Positions 22,494 to 35,048 of a stretch of DNA of 64,000 bases are shown here, in pieces; position 1 is the stretch's first letter; each line of letters starts with the position of its first letter. The notes under the pieces are model-generated. The model was given only the letters and a program-made list of their open reading frames with translations. It searched no databases and was not told where the DNA came from. This stretch comes from Caldalkalibacillus mannanilyticus JCM 10596. GTDB lineage: Bacteria; Bacillota; Bacilli; Caldalkalibacillales; JCM-10596. The stretch spans positions 1 to 64,000 of the forward strand of contig NZ_BAMO01000002.1 of the NCBI RefSeq assembly GCF_000615945.1. The letters are read 5' to 3'. The position numbers were made by a program, and so were the translations under genes.

Positions 22494-23436
22494 AGCTAAT
22501 TGGATTTATGACGTTCCCGTCTTTATGAATTTCGTAATGCAGATGAACACCTGTACTTCTCCCTGTGTTTCCCATCTGACCAATGACATCCCCCTTTGTC
22601 ACTTGATCTCCTTTTTCTACAGAAAAAGAGGTGAGATGAGAGTAAGTGGTGATATAGCCATTTCCATGATCAATAATAATTTGATTTCCATACCCACTAT
22701 TTTTTTCAGCCGCGACAACCGTTCCGCTAGCTGTTGCATAGATAGGTGCTTTATGATAATCGACAAAATCGATGCCTTGATGCAGGCGTTTTTTGCCGTG
22801 TAAGGGGTCTTTTCTCCAACCAAAAGAAGAACTGATTCTTCCATTAGAAGGGGGGATTGAGGGAATATACAGGGCTAACATCATTTCTTCTTCAAGTTGT
22901 TCCTTTAAATCTGCTAGGTTCCTATGTTGCATCTCGCCTGATGATTTCACTTTGTTTATTTTTTCTTTGAGCTGCTCTATGTAATCGAAGGTTTCGTCTA
23001 TGTTAAATTCTTTTTCAGGGGGATAATGGGCAATGCGTACCAAGGAAGCTTTTTCACCATCATCAATGGTTGGTAGTGGAATGGAGCTTGTATCATCTGG
23101 ATTTCTCAGTTCTTGCTCCAATAGCTCCACTTCCTTCAGCCAATCCTGGAGTTCACCGACCTCAGTATGCAAATCTGTTAATTGATTGGTCAGTTGATGG
23201 ATTTTGGATTTTAATTCAACATTCTCTGTTTCAATGTGTTGAAGGGTATCCATATCGTCGAGTAAGGAATCATTTGCTGACCATAGATACACGCACAGAC
23301 TAAGTATCACTAGTAGCAGGGTAAGGGCAAAAGAAATTCCCATCACAATAGGAAGAAATTGAATCCTATAGGATTGAACTTCTCCTTTACCATGAGGAAC
23401 CAATTGGACGGTCCACCACTTTCTTTTTTTCTTCAT
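22444..23436 (-). CDS. M23 family peptidase, copy 2
   Basis: Intact 330-residue membrane-bound LytM-type peptidase. After a basic N-terminus comes a transmembrane helix near residues 26-50, a coiled coil to about 130, and the M23 domain from about 200 with zinc ligands in HQGIDFVDY and HLHYEIHKDG. ATG 23436 is preferred to the upstream ATG 23445 because TAGGAG lies 9 bases from it and abuts the other. The fold is that of septal or elongation endopeptidases and their activators; the partner bactofilin is encoded immediately downstream. Confidence 0.9.
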   Translation of the reverse strand: MKKKRKWWTVQLVPHGKGEVQSYRIQFLPIVMGISFALTLLLVILSLCVYLWSANDSLLDDMDTLQHIETENVELKSKIHQLTNQLTDLHTEVGELQDWLKEVELLEQELRNPDDTSSIPLPTIDDGEKASLVRIAHYPPEKEFNIDETFDYIEQLKEKINKVKSSGEMQHRNLADLKEQLEEEMMLALYIPSIPPSNGRISSSFGWRKDPLHGKKRLHQGIDFVDYHKAPIYATASGTVVAAEKNSGYGNQIIIDHGNGYITTYSHLTSFSVEKGDQVTKGDVIGQMGNTGRSTGVHLHYEIHKDGNVINPISYVKGEKTLVGKETANR

Positions 23437-23676
23437 GAAATCCATCTCCTACAAGGTGTATCATTTTCTTTAAAAAATGATGATTGTTTTGGTAGATGTA
23501 AATATTGGGACTATGTAAGTTCTAAGAAAAGTTAATTCGCTACATATACTCCAAAATCCTTTTTTTTCGACAGAATTCTTTGGTAATGACATTTCTTAAA
23601 CTTTTTCCCATTTGAAATTACTGATAAATTGTCGTATAATTAACAATGCACTAAATGAAATAAGATTATTTTTTTT

Positions 23677-23755
23677 GCACCCGTAGCTCAGCTGGATAGA
23701 GCGGTGGTTTCCGGTACCACGTCTGCCGGGGGTTCGAATCCCTTCGGGTGCGCCA
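23677..23755 (+). tRNA. tRNA-Arg (anticodon CCG)
   Basis: Cloverleaf with acceptor GCACCCG/CGGGTGC, D arm GCTC...GAGC, anticodon arm GTGGT-TTCCGGT-ACCAC giving anticodon CCG, T loop TTCGAAT and an encoded CCA end. It reads CGG codons. Confidence 0.95.
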
Positions 23756-23788
23756 TATAAATTCAACTTTATATTCAAAGTGTAAACC

Positions 23789-23822
23789 TTCCTCAAATGA
23801 GCCATGTTGAGGAGTTTTTTTA
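23789..23822 (+). terminator. Terminator after tRNA-Arg
   Basis: CCTCAA pairs with TTGAGG and is followed by a T-rich run. A second hairpin (AACCCTT / AAGGGTT, 23831-23866) with its own T tract follows directly. Confidence 0.75.
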
Positions 23823-23982
23823 TTTACGTTCAACCCTTTTGCCTACAGCAAGGCGAAGGGTTTTTCTTTTGTAAAAAATATTGAAAGTGAAAGGGAACTT
23901 TGCGGAATTTGTACAAAAAGTGAACAGGACTCGTCTAACTGAATAAGCTATAAGAAAGGACAAAGGGAGTGCGGAAAAAGCG

Positions 23983-24354
23983 ATGAGAATCAATGATATT
24001 CAAATTTCAGCGAACTTTAGGCTATATGAGTTTGAATGTAAGGGAGGGACAAATCTAGTGAAGGTAGATCCCGAATTGGTGGATCGGCTCCAACGATTGC
24101 GAACTAAAATAGGAAGACCTATTTATATCACCTCGGGATTTCGAACTGTAGAGCATAATCGAAATATTGGGGGCTCACCTAATTCTCAACATTTACTGGG
24201 AAAAGCAGCAGATATTCAGGTTAATGGATTGTCCATCACGGCTTTATTAGCTGAAGTCAGGAGTATTGGGTTTAGAGGAATTGGACTCTATGATTCTCAT
24301 ATTCATGTAGATGTTAGACAAACTCCAGCATTTTGGGATTATCGAACAAAATAA
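23983..24354 (+). CDS. M15-type peptidase (YcbK-like)
   Basis: 123-residue D-Ala-D-Ala carboxypeptidase-like protein of the M15A/VanX-related fold. It holds ITSGFRTVEHN near residues 47-57, the zinc ligands in SQHLLGKAADIQV near 65-77 and HIHVDVR near 106-112. There is no signal peptide or wall-binding domain, so it may act intracellularly, after lysis or through another export route. It is flanked by a tRNA gene and rpoN and may be of phage origin. Confidence 0.85.
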   Translation: MRINDIQISANFRLYEFECKGGTNLVKVDPELVDRLQRLRTKIGRPIYITSGFRTVEHNRNIGGSPNSQHLLGKAADIQVNGLSITALLAEVRSIGFRGIGLYDSHIHVDVRQTPAFWDYRTK

Positions 24355-24525
24355 GTGCGTAGGAAGTATTCATAAAATGTAATCGCTTTCGTATATATGT
24401 AGGGATCTCTTTTTTTCATAAAAAACAAGAATTAGAATTTTTTACAAATGTGAAAGAATTTCGACAAATAAATGTAGAAATCGTGTACAATGGAGATAGT
24501 TGAGAAAAAGTAGGAGGAATCTGAA

Positions 24526-25893
24526 ATGGAAATGGGTTTTGGTTTAATACAACAGCAACAACTAAAACTTGTGATGACACCAGAATTAAGACAGTCTATC
24601 ACCATTTTACAGTATTCCGCCATCGAATTATCGAACTATTTAAGGGAGCAGGCAAATGAGAACCCTTTGATAGAGATAACAGAACCCGTACAGTTTCAAG
24701 TGAAGGAAGAGAGGCATACTCAGAACAAAGCATCAGCATGGGAGGATAAAGAGGGGATCCGATACGGAGATTACTCGACTTCTAAACAAGATTATGTGAA
24801 TCCCATCGATTATTATGCTGAACGCCGTGTTTCCTTACAACAATATCTACAAGACCAACTTAGATATATGACCTTACGTCCAACTGAACGAAAGCTTCTT
24901 TTGTTCTTAATTGGCAATCTAAATGAAATTGGGTATTTAGATGCGGATTTTCAGAGCCTTCCTGCAGACTATCAAGTAAGCTTGGAAGAATTTGAAAATG
25001 CTATATACCTTCTTCAACAGCTTGAACCATTTGGAATAGGTGCTCGTAATTTGATAGAATGTTTGCTGATTCAATTAAGGCATAGTGATTGTAAGGATGA
25101 TCTCTGTGAGTATGTGATCCTACACCATCTTTCAGATTTAGCTGCCAACCGCTTTCAAAAAGTGGCTAGTAAGCTAAAAATCAGTGTGGCGGAAGTTCAA
25201 GAGATTGCTGATATGATTAAAGGGTTTGATCCTAAACCGGGAGCTAGATTTTACTCCCAATATGATACTAGGTTTATTGTTCCAGATGTTTTCGTACAGA
25301 AGGGGAAGAAGGGGCAGTTTTATATCCAAATGAATGACGGGATTCTTCCTCTCATTCAGATGAATTCGGAGTATCAAGAGCTAATCGAAATGAATCAAGA
25401 AGCGAAGGAATTTCTAGATCACCAACTTAACCAGCTTCATTGGCTTAAGAAAAGTATAGATCAAAGAAAACAAACCATTTTAAAAGTGACGGAAATGATT
25501 GTCAAGGAACAGAGGCGATTTTTTGAGGGGGATGAAAATATTTTAAAGCCCCTGACTTTAAAAGAGATAGCAAGAAAGCTAGATATTCATGAGTCTACGG
25601 TGTCTAGAGCGACGAATCATAAATATGTTCAGACCCCCAAAGGAATATATGAGCTAAAGCACTTCTTTACCAATGGAATTGCCAGTGATAATGGCGAAGC
25701 TACCTCGTCACAGTATATTAAGGAACTGATCAAGAGATTGATCGATGAAGAAAATAAGAAGAAGCCTTTGTCGGATCAAAAAATTGTTCAAATTCTAGAC
25801 GAAAAACAAGGGATTCAAATTGCTCGTAGAACAGTCGCAAAATACAGGGAGGAACTAGGGATTTTGTCCTCTTCCATGCGAAAAAGGTTTTAA
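24526..25893 (+). CDS. rpoN: RNA polymerase sigma-54 factor (SigL)
   Basis: 455-residue sigma-54. Region I is the glutamine-rich N-terminus (GLIQQQQLKLVMTPELRQSI) that contacts enhancer-binding activators; the HTH near residues 345-365 reads the -12 element; and the RpoN box ARRTVAKYREELGI near 437-450 reads the -24 element. It precedes cggR-gap as in Bacillus. Its activators are not in this window. Confidence 0.96.
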   Translation: MEMGFGLIQQQQLKLVMTPELRQSITILQYSAIELSNYLREQANENPLIEITEPVQFQVKEERHTQNKASAWEDKEGIRYGDYSTSKQDYVNPIDYYAERRVSLQQYLQDQLRYMTLRPTERKLLLFLIGNLNEIGYLDADFQSLPADYQVSLEEFENAIYLLQQLEPFGIGARNLIECLLIQLRHSDCKDDLCEYVILHHLSDLAANRFQKVASKLKISVAEVQEIADMIKGFDPKPGARFYSQYDTRFIVPDVFVQKGKKGQFYIQMNDGILPLIQMNSEYQELIEMNQEAKEFLDHQLNQLHWLKKSIDQRKQTILKVTEMIVKEQRRFFEGDENILKPLTLKEIARKLDIHESTVSRATNHKYVQTPKGIYELKHFFTNGIASDNGEATSSQYIKELIKRLIDEENKKKPLSDQKIVQILDEKQGIQIARRTVAKYREELGILSSSMRKRF

Positions 25894-25902
25894 AAAAGTT
25901 AC

Positions 25903-25931
25903 TTGATTTTTCCTCATTTCATTGATAGAAT
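25903..25931 (+). promoter_or_regulatory. Sigma-A promoter of the cggR-glycolysis operon
   Basis: TTGATT at 25903-25908 and TAGAAT at 25926-25931, spaced 17 bases. The -10 element lies in the loop of the rpoN terminator hairpin. Confidence 0.7.
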
Positions 25932-25957
25932 GATTTATGAAATGAGGTATTTTTTTG
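25912..25957 (+). terminator. Terminator of rpoN overlapping the cggR promoter
   Basis: CCTCATTTCAT (25912-25922) and ATGAAATGAGG (25937-25947) are perfect inverted repeats followed by TATTTTTTT. Transcripts from the promoter within it would carry only the right arm. Confidence 0.75.
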
Positions 25958-25964
25958 GCGTTAG

Positions 25965-26000
25965 TGGGACATAATAGGTCTATCTGGGACGAAAAGAGTC
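25965..26000 (+). promoter_or_regulatory. CggR operator
   Basis: TGGGAC-N6-GGTC-N4-TGGGAC-N6-AGTC has exactly the tandem layout of the B. subtilis CggR operator (CGGGAC-N6-TGTC-N4, twice) and lies between the operon promoter and cggR. CggR bound here blocks elongation until fructose-1,6-bisphosphate weakens it. Confidence 0.85.
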
Positions 26001-26020
26001 CATCTAATGAGTTTAGAGGA

Positions 26021-27060
26021 GTGATCAATCTGAGAAGGCTAATAGAGATACAAAAAAAGGTTCTTCCAGACTTAATGGAGCTCCTCGGGAAAAGATATCG
26101 AATTTTACAGATCATTCGCTCGATGGAACCGATTGGTCGGAGGACACTAGCTCAACTTCTGGATATGACAGAACGTGTGGTTCGGTCAGATACCGAATTC
26201 TTGAAAGATCAAGGGCTTTTATTCTATTCCACAGCTGGTATGACGCTTACAGAAGAAGGCGTGCAGCTATTGGATAAGATGGATGAGGTTATGCGAGAGG
26301 TTTTTGGTTTACAAGAATTGGAGCAGCAGCTAGCAAAGATCCTTCACATTCGCAAGGTGATTATTGTTCCTGGCGACAGCTTCTTTTCTCCATGGATCAA
26401 GCAAGATTTGGGACGAGCTACTGTGGAACAAATTAAGAGCTTAGCTGAGGAAAATTGGGTTATCTCCGTAACAGGAGGAACCACCATTGCCAAAGTAGCT
26501 GAAGCTATGAACCAAGCTCTAAGCTGAGAACATTACAATATGTCCCAGCAAGAGGCGGATTGGGTGAGGAAGTAGAAAACCAAGCCAATACCATTTGTTC
26601 ACAGATGGCACAACGCTCTGGAGGAAATTATCGTTTGCTTCATGTTCCAGATGAACTGAGTAAGGAAGCATATGATTCATTGTCCTTGGATCCACAGGTA
26701 GTTGACATTTTAAGCCTCATTCGTTCATCAAGTATGATCATTCATGGCATCGGGGAAGCTAAAACCATGGCTGAAAGAAGAAAAGCCAGTCCCCAAGTGA
26801 TTAAATTACTTCAAGAAAAGAAAGCTGTTTCTGAAGCCTTTGGATACTATTTTAACCAAGATGGTGAAATTATTCATAAGGTGAGGACTATTGGGCTCCG
26901 CTTAGAGGATGCTCACAAGGCGAAGCACATTCTGGCAGTTGCTGGAGGAAGTGATAAGGCAATGGCGATCCTATCCTTCATTAAACACGGAGTTCATGAT
27001 GTGTTGATCACGGATGAAGGTGCTGCACGAGCGATGCTACAAGAGGTAAAAGAATCGTGA
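26021..27060 (+). pseudogene. cggR: Central glycolytic genes regulator CggR (frameshifted as read)
   Basis: SorC-family repressor of the gap-pgk-tpi-pgm-eno operon; its effector-binding domain senses fructose-1,6-bisphosphate. The N-terminal HTH spans IGRRTLAQLLDMTERVVR, the sugar-phosphate domain includes VTGGTTIAKV and HGIGEAKTMAERR. The frame breaks near 26510-26527; one added base joins the parts into a 346-residue protein through LRTLQYVPARGGLGEEVENQ. The start is uncertain: GTG 26021 or CTG 26030, the latter better spaced from GAGGAG. A sequencing error is likely. Confidence 0.88.
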
Positions 27061-27148
27061 AGTGAAGGAAAGAAAAGTGGAGCGAAAACTAAAGAAATAA
27101 GTATCGGTTTTTAATAAGCGGGTCTAACTGGCTAGCTTATCAAAATAA

Positions 27149-28189
<1,041 letters not shown>

Positions 28190-28272
28190 TCTGTTTAGCA
28201 AAAAAAGATAAGGGGAGAATGGCTATATTCTCCTCTTTCCAATTGAATCATACCTATTTAGGGGGCGAAATG

Positions 28273-29454
28273 ATGCAAAAGAAGACTGTGAAAGATATTG
28301 ATCTTAAAGGAAAAAGAGTGTTTTGTCGCGTTGATTTTAATGTTCCTATGGATGGAACAACGATAACGGATGATACGAGAATTCGTGCTGCCTTACCTAC
28401 GATTACATATCTAGTGGAACAAGGAGCAAAAGTCATCTTAGCGAGTCATTTAGGACGTCCAAAAGGGGAAGTCAAAGAAGCTCTACGTCTTGATCCTGTT
28501 GCACAAGCCCTTTCTGAAAAACTAGGTAAGAACGTTGCGAAGCTAAATGAAGCATATGGAGCTGCGGTAGAAGAGCATATTGCTTCTATGCAGGAAGGGG
28601 ATATTGTCCTTCTAGAGAACGTTCGCTTCTATCCTGGTGAAGAAAAAAATGATCCTGAATTAGCGAAAGCATTCGCACAGCTTGCAGATGTATACGTCAA
28701 TGACGCATTTGGTGCAGCTCACCGTGCTCATGCTTCCACGGAAGGAATTGCTCATCATCTTCCTGCTGTAGCTGGTTTCTTAATGGGGAAAGAGTTAGAG
28801 ATTCTAGGGAAGGCTTTAGAAACTCCGGAGCGTCCTTTCACAGCTATTATTGGAGGAGCGAAGGTAAAGGATAAAATTGGTGTAATTGAGAATCTACTAA
28901 ATAAAGTAGATAACTTAATTATTGTAGGAGGTCTTTCCTATACCTTTATCAAGGCGCAGGGACATTCTGTCGGTAATTCTCTTTTAGAAGAGGATAAGAT
29001 TGAATTAGCGAAAAGCTTTATAGCTCAAGCCAAGGAAAAAGGTGTGAACTTAATGCTTCCAGTGGATGCTGTAGTGGCAGATGAGTTCTCAAAAACAGCT
29101 ACAACTCAAGTTGTTTCAGTTGAAGATATTCCTGAGGGGTGGGAAGGCTTAGACTGCGGTCCGCAATCCATTGATCTATTCCGTCAAACTATCGTTGACT
29201 CCAAATTGGTGATCTGGAATGGACCTGCGGGAGTTTTTGAATTCGATCTATTTGCTCAAGGGACAAACTCTATTGCTAAAGCTTTAGCAGATTGTGATGG
29301 AACAACTATTATTGGTGGTGGTGATTCAGCTGCGGCTGTTGAAAAAGCAGGGCTAGCTGAAAATATGTCCCATATCTCTACAGGTGGAGGAGCTTCCCTT
29401 GAATTTATGGAAGGAAAAGAGCTTCCAGGTGTAACAGCATTAAACGATAAATAA
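28273..29454 (+). CDS. pgk: Phosphoglycerate kinase
   Basis: Monomeric kinase of 393 residues that makes ATP from 1,3-bisphosphoglycerate. [16 protein letters not shown] and the nucleotide-binding [13 protein letters not shown] are present. I choose ATG 28273 (MQKKTVKDI) because it matches the family start and lies 8 bases from GGGGG; an ATG 3 bases earlier is also possible. Confidence 0.97.
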   Translation: MQKKTVKDIDLKGKRVFCRVDFNVPMDGTTITDDTRIRAALPTITYLVEQGAKVILASHLGRPKGEVKEALRLDPVAQALSEKLGKNVAKLNEAYGAAVEEHIASMQEGDIVLLENVRFYPGEEKNDPELAKAFAQLADVYVNDAFGAAHRAHASTEGIAHHLPAVAGFLMGKELEILGKALETPERPFTAIIGGAKVKDKIGVIENLLNKVDNLIIVGGLSYTFIKAQGHSVGNSLLEEDKIELAKSFIAQAKEKGVNLMLPVDAVVADEFSKTATTQVVSVEDIPEGWEGLDCGPQSIDLFRQTIVDSKLVIWNGPAGVFEFDLFAQGTNSIAKALADCDGTTIIGGGDSAAAVEKAGLAENMSHISTGGGASLEFMEGKELPGVTALNDK

Positions 29455-29484
29455 AAAAGTGAAATCATGGATGGGGGAGTAACG

Positions 29485-30239
29485 ATGCGTAAACCAATTA
29501 TTGCAGGAAACTGGAAAATGCACATGACCATTGAGGAAGCAAAAACATTTGTAGCCTCTATTGAAAATACCTTACCAAGTGCAGACCAAGTCGATGCTGT
29601 CTTATGCGTTCCTTTTACTCATTTACAAGCACTAGTAGAACAAACAAAAGGAAAAGCAGTTGCTATAGGCGCTCAAAATGTTCATTTCGAGGAACAGGGA
29701 GCTTATACTGGTGAAGTAAGTCCAGGGATGCTTTCTTCTATTGGTGTGGAATATGTGATTATTGGTCACTCTGAGCGTAGACAGTATTTCAACGAAACGG
29801 ATGAAACGGTCAATCTAAAAGCACATGCTGCCTTCAAGCATCAGTTAACACCAATTATTTGTGTAGGTGAATACCTAGAAGAGCGTGAAGCAGGACAGAC
29901 CAAAGCGGTTGTCAAAACGCAGGTTGAGAAGGCCTATGTCAACCTTACAGATGAGCAAGCGGTACAATCTGTCATCGCTTATGAGCCAATCTGGGCGATC
30001 GGGACAGGAAAATCATCTTCAGCGGCGGATGCTAATGAAGTGAATGCGTATATTCGTTCTGTGATCAAAGACCTCTATAACGAGGAAGTAGCAAATCAAA
30101 TTAGAATTCAATATGGCGGTAGTGTCAAGCCAGAAAATATTAAGAAATACATGGCTCAACCAGATATCGATGGAGCCTTGTGGGAGGAGCTAGCTTAAAG
30201 CCTGATTCATTCCTTCAATTATTGGAAGGGCGTGCGTAA
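29485..30239 (+). CDS. tpiA: Triosephosphate isomerase (C-terminus frameshifted as read)
   Basis: TIM-barrel enzyme interconverting dihydroxyacetone phosphate and glyceraldehyde 3-phosphate: catalytic Lys in GNWKMH, His in GHSERR, Glu in [11 protein letters not shown], phosphate loop [10 protein letters not shown]. As read the frame stops at 30198 after DGALWEELA. Restoring one G at about 30180 gives the proper ending [19 protein letters not shown] and a stop at 30239, 251 residues in all, nearly the usual 253. The corrected stop is followed one base later by the gpmI start. Confidence 0.95.
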
Positions 30240-30240
30240 A

Positions 30241-31779
30241 ATGAACCGTGCAAAACCAGTAGCTCTGATCATCCTAGACGGATTTGCTTTACGCGAGGAA
30301 ACACACGGTAACGCTGTAGCTCAAGCAAAAAAGCCTAACTTTGACCGCCTGTGGTCAGAGTTTCCTCATACTTCTCTTGTTGCTTGTGGAGAAGCAGTGG
30401 GACTTCCAGAAGGACAGATGGGAAATTCTGAGGTAGGACACTTAAACATCGGAGCAGGTCGTGTGGTTTATCAGGATCTGACTCGGGTGAATAAAGAGAT
30501 TCGAGAAGGGGACTTCTTCGAAAATCAAGTGATGATTGAAGCGATGCGTCATGCGAAAGCGAAGAAGAAAGCTCTGCATCTCTATGGGCTTCTTTCAGAT
30601 GGAGGGGTTCATAGCCATATTAATCATTTGTTTGCTCTATTAGCGTTAGCAAAAAGAGAGCAGGTAGAAGATGTCTATATCCATGCCTTCCTAGATGGAC
30701 GTGATGTGGCTCCAGACAGTGCCAAAGGATATATCGAGCAATTAATGAAAAAAATGTCTGAATTAGGCATTGGGAAGCTGGCGACCATTCAAGGAAGATA
30801 CTACTCGATGGACCGGGATAAGCGCTGGGACCGAGTGGAAAAAGCATATAAAGCCATGGTGTATGGGGAAGGTCCTAAATACCAAGACCCGATTCAAGCG
30901 ATTGTTGATTCCTATAATCAAAGTATCTATGATGAGTTTGTCTTACCGACAGTGATGGTTGATGAACAAAACCAGCCTGTGGGCCTTATTTCATCAGAAG
31001 ATGCTGTTATCTTTTATAATTTTAGACCGGATCGAGCGATTCAAATTTCTCAAGTCTTTACCAATGAAGATTTTAGAGGCTTTGATCGTGGTCATTCTGT
31101 ACCGTCTGATTTATACTATGTATGTCTGACTCATTTTAGTGAAACGGTGCAGGGATATGTGGCGTACAAGCCTACCAATTTGGACAATACGTTAGGGGAA
31201 GTCTTAACACAACATCAATTAACTCAGCTGCGCATTGCTGAAACAGAAAAATACCCTCATGTGACCTTCTTTTTCAGTGGAGGGAGAGAAGCAACATTCG
31301 AAGGAGAAACTAGGCTCTTAATTGATTCTCCTAAGGTTCCAACGTATGATCTGAAGCCGGAAATGAGTGCGTATGAGGTAACCGATGCGTTATTGCAGGA
31401 AATCGAAGCAGAGAAACATGATGTGATTATCCTTAACTTTGCCAACCCTGATATGGTAGGTCATTCAGGGATGCTTGAACCCACAATTAAAGCAGTGGAA
31501 ACCGTTGACGAATGCTTAGGCAAGATCGTTGATGCTATTTTAGCGAAGGGCGGGGTTGCTCTTATTACGGCGGATCATGGAAATGCTGATCTTGTCCTAG
31601 ATGAGAATGAGAAACCATTTACAGCTCATACCACCAACCCAGTTCCATTTATTCTGACAAAAGCAGGATTAGAATTGCGTGAGGATGGAATCTTAGCTGA
31701 TATTGCCCCCACTATGCTTGATCTATTAAAGGTTCAAAAACCAGAAGAAATGACAGGTAATTCATTATTTAAAAAATAA
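30241..31779 (+). CDS. gpmI: 2,3-bisphosphoglycerate-independent phosphoglycerate mutase
   Basis: Two-manganese enzyme of the alkaline phosphatase superfamily, 512 residues. The catalytic serine lies in [14 protein letters not shown] near residues 62-75; metal ligands include DGF near the N-terminus and TADHGNAD near the C-terminus. ATG 30241 uses the GGAAGGG site inside the corrected tpiA tail. In spore formers this enzyme is pH-sensitive through its manganese requirement. Confidence 0.97.
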   Translation: MNRAKPVALIILDGFALREETHGNAVAQAKKPNFDRLWSEFPHTSLVACGEAVGLPEGQMGNSEVGHLNIGAGRVVYQDLTRVNKEIREGDFFENQVMIEAMRHAKAKKKALHLYGLLSDGGVHSHINHLFALLALAKREQVEDVYIHAFLDGRDVAPDSAKGYIEQLMKKMSELGIGKLATIQGRYYSMDRDKRWDRVEKAYKAMVYGEGPKYQDPIQAIVDSYNQSIYDEFVLPTVMVDEQNQPVGLISSEDAVIFYNFRPDRAIQISQVFTNEDFRGFDRGHSVPSDLYYVCLTHFSETVQGYVAYKPTNLDNTLGEVLTQHQLTQLRIAETEKYPHVTFFFSGGREATFEGETRLLIDSPKVPTYDLKPEMSAYEVTDALLQEIEAEKHDVIILNFANPDMVGHSGMLEPTIKAVETVDECLGKIVDAILAKGGVALITADHGNADLVLDENEKPFTAHTTNPVPFILTKAGLELREDGILADIAPTMLDLLKVQKPEEMTGNSLFKK

Positions 31780-31787
31780 GGAGATGA

Positions 31788-33079
<1,292 letters not shown>

Positions 33080-33150
33080 TTTGAAAACCTGTCCATAATG
33101 TGATATTTTTAAAATATTGCATACTCACTTGTAGGAGGTGGGAAGGTATT

Positions 33151-33384
33151 ATGGCTCTAGTTGTAAAAGTATTGTTAATTCTAGTTTCTCTAGCTCTCAT
33201 TGCAGTCGTCTTGCTACAATCAGGACGCAGTGCAGGACTATCCGGGGCAATTAGTGGTGGCGCAGAACAAATCGTGGGAAAACAAAAAGCCCGCGGAGTT
33301 GATGCTTTACTTGGAAAGCTCACCGTTATTTTTGCCGTTGTGTTTATTCTACTTGCAATAGCTGTGGCTTATTTTGTAGGTTAG
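33151..33384 (+). CDS. secG: Preprotein translocase subunit SecG
   Basis: 77-residue membrane subunit of SecYEG with two transmembrane helices (about residues 3-21 and 53-75) and the conserved loop [22 protein letters not shown] 33151 follows AGGAGGTG. It lies downstream of eno, before the esterase-rnr-smpB group, as in Bacillus. Confidence 0.95.
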   Translation: MALVVKVLLILVSLALIAVVLLQSGRSAGLSGAISGGAEQIVGKQKARGVDALLGKLTVIFAVVFILLAIAVAYFVG

Positions 33385-33418
33385 ATCGAACATGCTAGTT
33401 AAATATGCATAGAATATA

Positions 33419-33463
33419 AACAGTAGGAGTTGCAGATATCTTTGCAACCCTGCTGTTTTTTTC
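33419..33463 (+). terminator. Terminator after secG
   Basis: AACAGTAGG...TTGCA pairs with TGCAA...CCTGCTGTT, followed by seven T. Confidence 0.85.
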
Positions 33464-33528
33464 GTCCTATATAATAAATGATGGAAATCGGGTATCATAG
33501 GAGATAGAAGGAATTGGAGGGTGATAAC

Positions 33529-34284
33529 ATGATTGGTTGCCTATTGATTCATGGGTTTACTGGAAGTCCAGAGGAACTTAGACCCTTAGCAGAATATCTT
33601 CATGAACATACAGACTGGCAGATCCATACCCCAACATTACCAGGGCATGGTGAGGGTGAAAGCATGAGCACGAGCACGTGGGAGCTATGGTTAGAGTTTA
33701 TAGAGAAGGAATATCTTCTTTTACAGGATAGATGTACTGAAATTTATGTCATTGGCTTTTCTATGGGAGGCATGATTGCTGCTTATTTAGCTTCTAAATA
33801 TTCGGTTAGTAAGCTTGTCTTACTAAGTGCAGCCGTCTTTTGTCTCCACCCGAAAATGATGATTCAGGAAGTGAAGGAAGCCTTCATGGAACCACTGAAA
33901 GGGCAGAACAGCTCTTCAACAATGGAAAGATATAAATATAAGATCAAACAGACACCACTAAGAGCGGTATATCATTTTAGACGCTTAGTCTGGCATGTGA
34001 AGCCAAGGCTTCGCCATATTACCAGCCCTGTTCTTATTGTACAGGGAGAGAAGGATATGCTGGTTCAACCAAGAAGTGCTACCTATATTTATCAACATGT
34101 GCATTCGAGGATCAAGGAGCTTTTTTATCTTGGAGAATCTAAGCATATTGTTTGTCATGATTGTGAGCAGGAACAGCTTTTTGAGAAGGTGGAAGACTTT
34201 TTGTTTGATGATGTATCAGGTCCTGTTCATTCATTATCTGTTATGGGAGATGAGAAAGATGAAAATCAGCATAAGGTCCCCTGA
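33529..34284 (+). CDS. Alpha/beta-hydrolase (carboxylesterase Est-like), copy 1
   Basis: 251-residue serine hydrolase with oxyanion loop [13 protein letters not shown] near the N-terminus, nucleophile elbow GFSMGG near residues 86-91, acid in GEKDMLV and base histidine in SKHIVCHD. It belongs to the YvaK/Est30 group found between secG and rnr in Bacillus. ATG 33529 follows GGAGGGTG. Its end overlaps the second copy. Confidence 0.88.
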   Translation: MIGCLLIHGFTGSPEELRPLAEYLHEHTDWQIHTPTLPGHGEGESMSTSTWELWLEFIEKEYLLLQDRCTEIYVIGFSMGGMIAAYLASKYSVSKLVLLSAAVFCLHPKMMIQEVKEAFMEPLKGQNSSSTMERYKYKIKQTPLRAVYHFRRLVWHVKPRLRHITSPVLIVQGEKDMLVQPRSATYIYQHVHSRIKELFYLGESKHIVCHDCEQEQLFEKVEDFLFDDVSGPVHSLSVMGDEKDENQHKVP

Positions 34285-35032
34285 ACCTTTTTTATTTGAA
34301 GCAGCCGATAAACAAATAGGTATCTTATTGATTCATGGTTTTACTGGAACAACTGCAGAGCTAAGACCCTTAGGTGAATATCTGCATAGTGAGGGGTATA
34401 CGGTCCACGCTCCGCTGTTGAAAGGGCACGGTGTGACGCCTGAAGAGATGAGATGTACCTCATGGGTCGATTGGTATACAAGTGCCGAGGAAGGCTATAG
34501 GAGGCTGAGAGAAGTAGGCTGTCAGGAAATTATTGCGATCGGTCTTTCCATGGGAGGGCTTCTCACCTTAAAGCTGGCTCAATTTCATGAGCTGTTGGGA
34601 ATGGCGACCCTATGTGCTCCGATAAAGGTCAGAGATAAGCGGATGGGAATGGTGCGCTATGCTCAGTACTTCAAACAGTATTTAAAAAGACGAGGACAGA
34701 AGGCAGAGCATATCGAAAAAGAGCTATACATTTATGATAGAACTCCTCTCGCTTGTGTAGCCAGCTTAGACCAATTGATGAAGAATGTCAGCCATGTTCT
34801 CCCTCACTTAAACCAACCCATCTTGATTGTGCAATCAGAAAAGGATGAAACCGTTGATCCGTGCAGTGGAAATTTATTATGTGAACAAATAGGAAGTAAA
34901 GACAAAGAACTGATTATATTTAAAGAATCAAGCCACATTATTACGTTAGATAAGGAAAGAGAAACACTATTTTCAAACATTGCTTATTTTATTCGAAAAT
35001 TGGTTAAGAATAAGATACACATAGAAACATGA
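34259..35032 (+). CDS. Alpha/beta-hydrolase (carboxylesterase Est-like), copy 2
   Basis: 257-residue paralogue of the upstream gene: [20 protein letters not shown] near residues 22-41, nucleophile GLSMGG near 97-102, acid in SEKDETVD and histidine in SSHIITLD. I select ATG 34259 behind GGGAGATGAGAAAG; it overlaps copy 1 by 26 bases in another frame. This copy is closer to the usual Est30 type, so copy 1 seems the divergent duplicate. Confidence 0.88.
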   Translation: MKISIRSPEPFLFEAADKQIGILLIHGFTGTTAELRPLGEYLHSEGYTVHAPLLKGHGVTPEEMRCTSWVDWYTSAEEGYRRLREVGCQEIIAIGLSMGGLLTLKLAQFHELLGMATLCAPIKVRDKRMGMVRYAQYFKQYLKRRGQKAEHIEKELYIYDRTPLACVASLDQLMKNVSHVLPHLNQPILIVQSEKDETVDPCSGNLLCEQIGSKDKELIIFKESSHIITLDKERETLFSNIAYFIRKLVKNKIHIET

Positions 35033-35048
35033 AAGGAGAGTGATAAAG

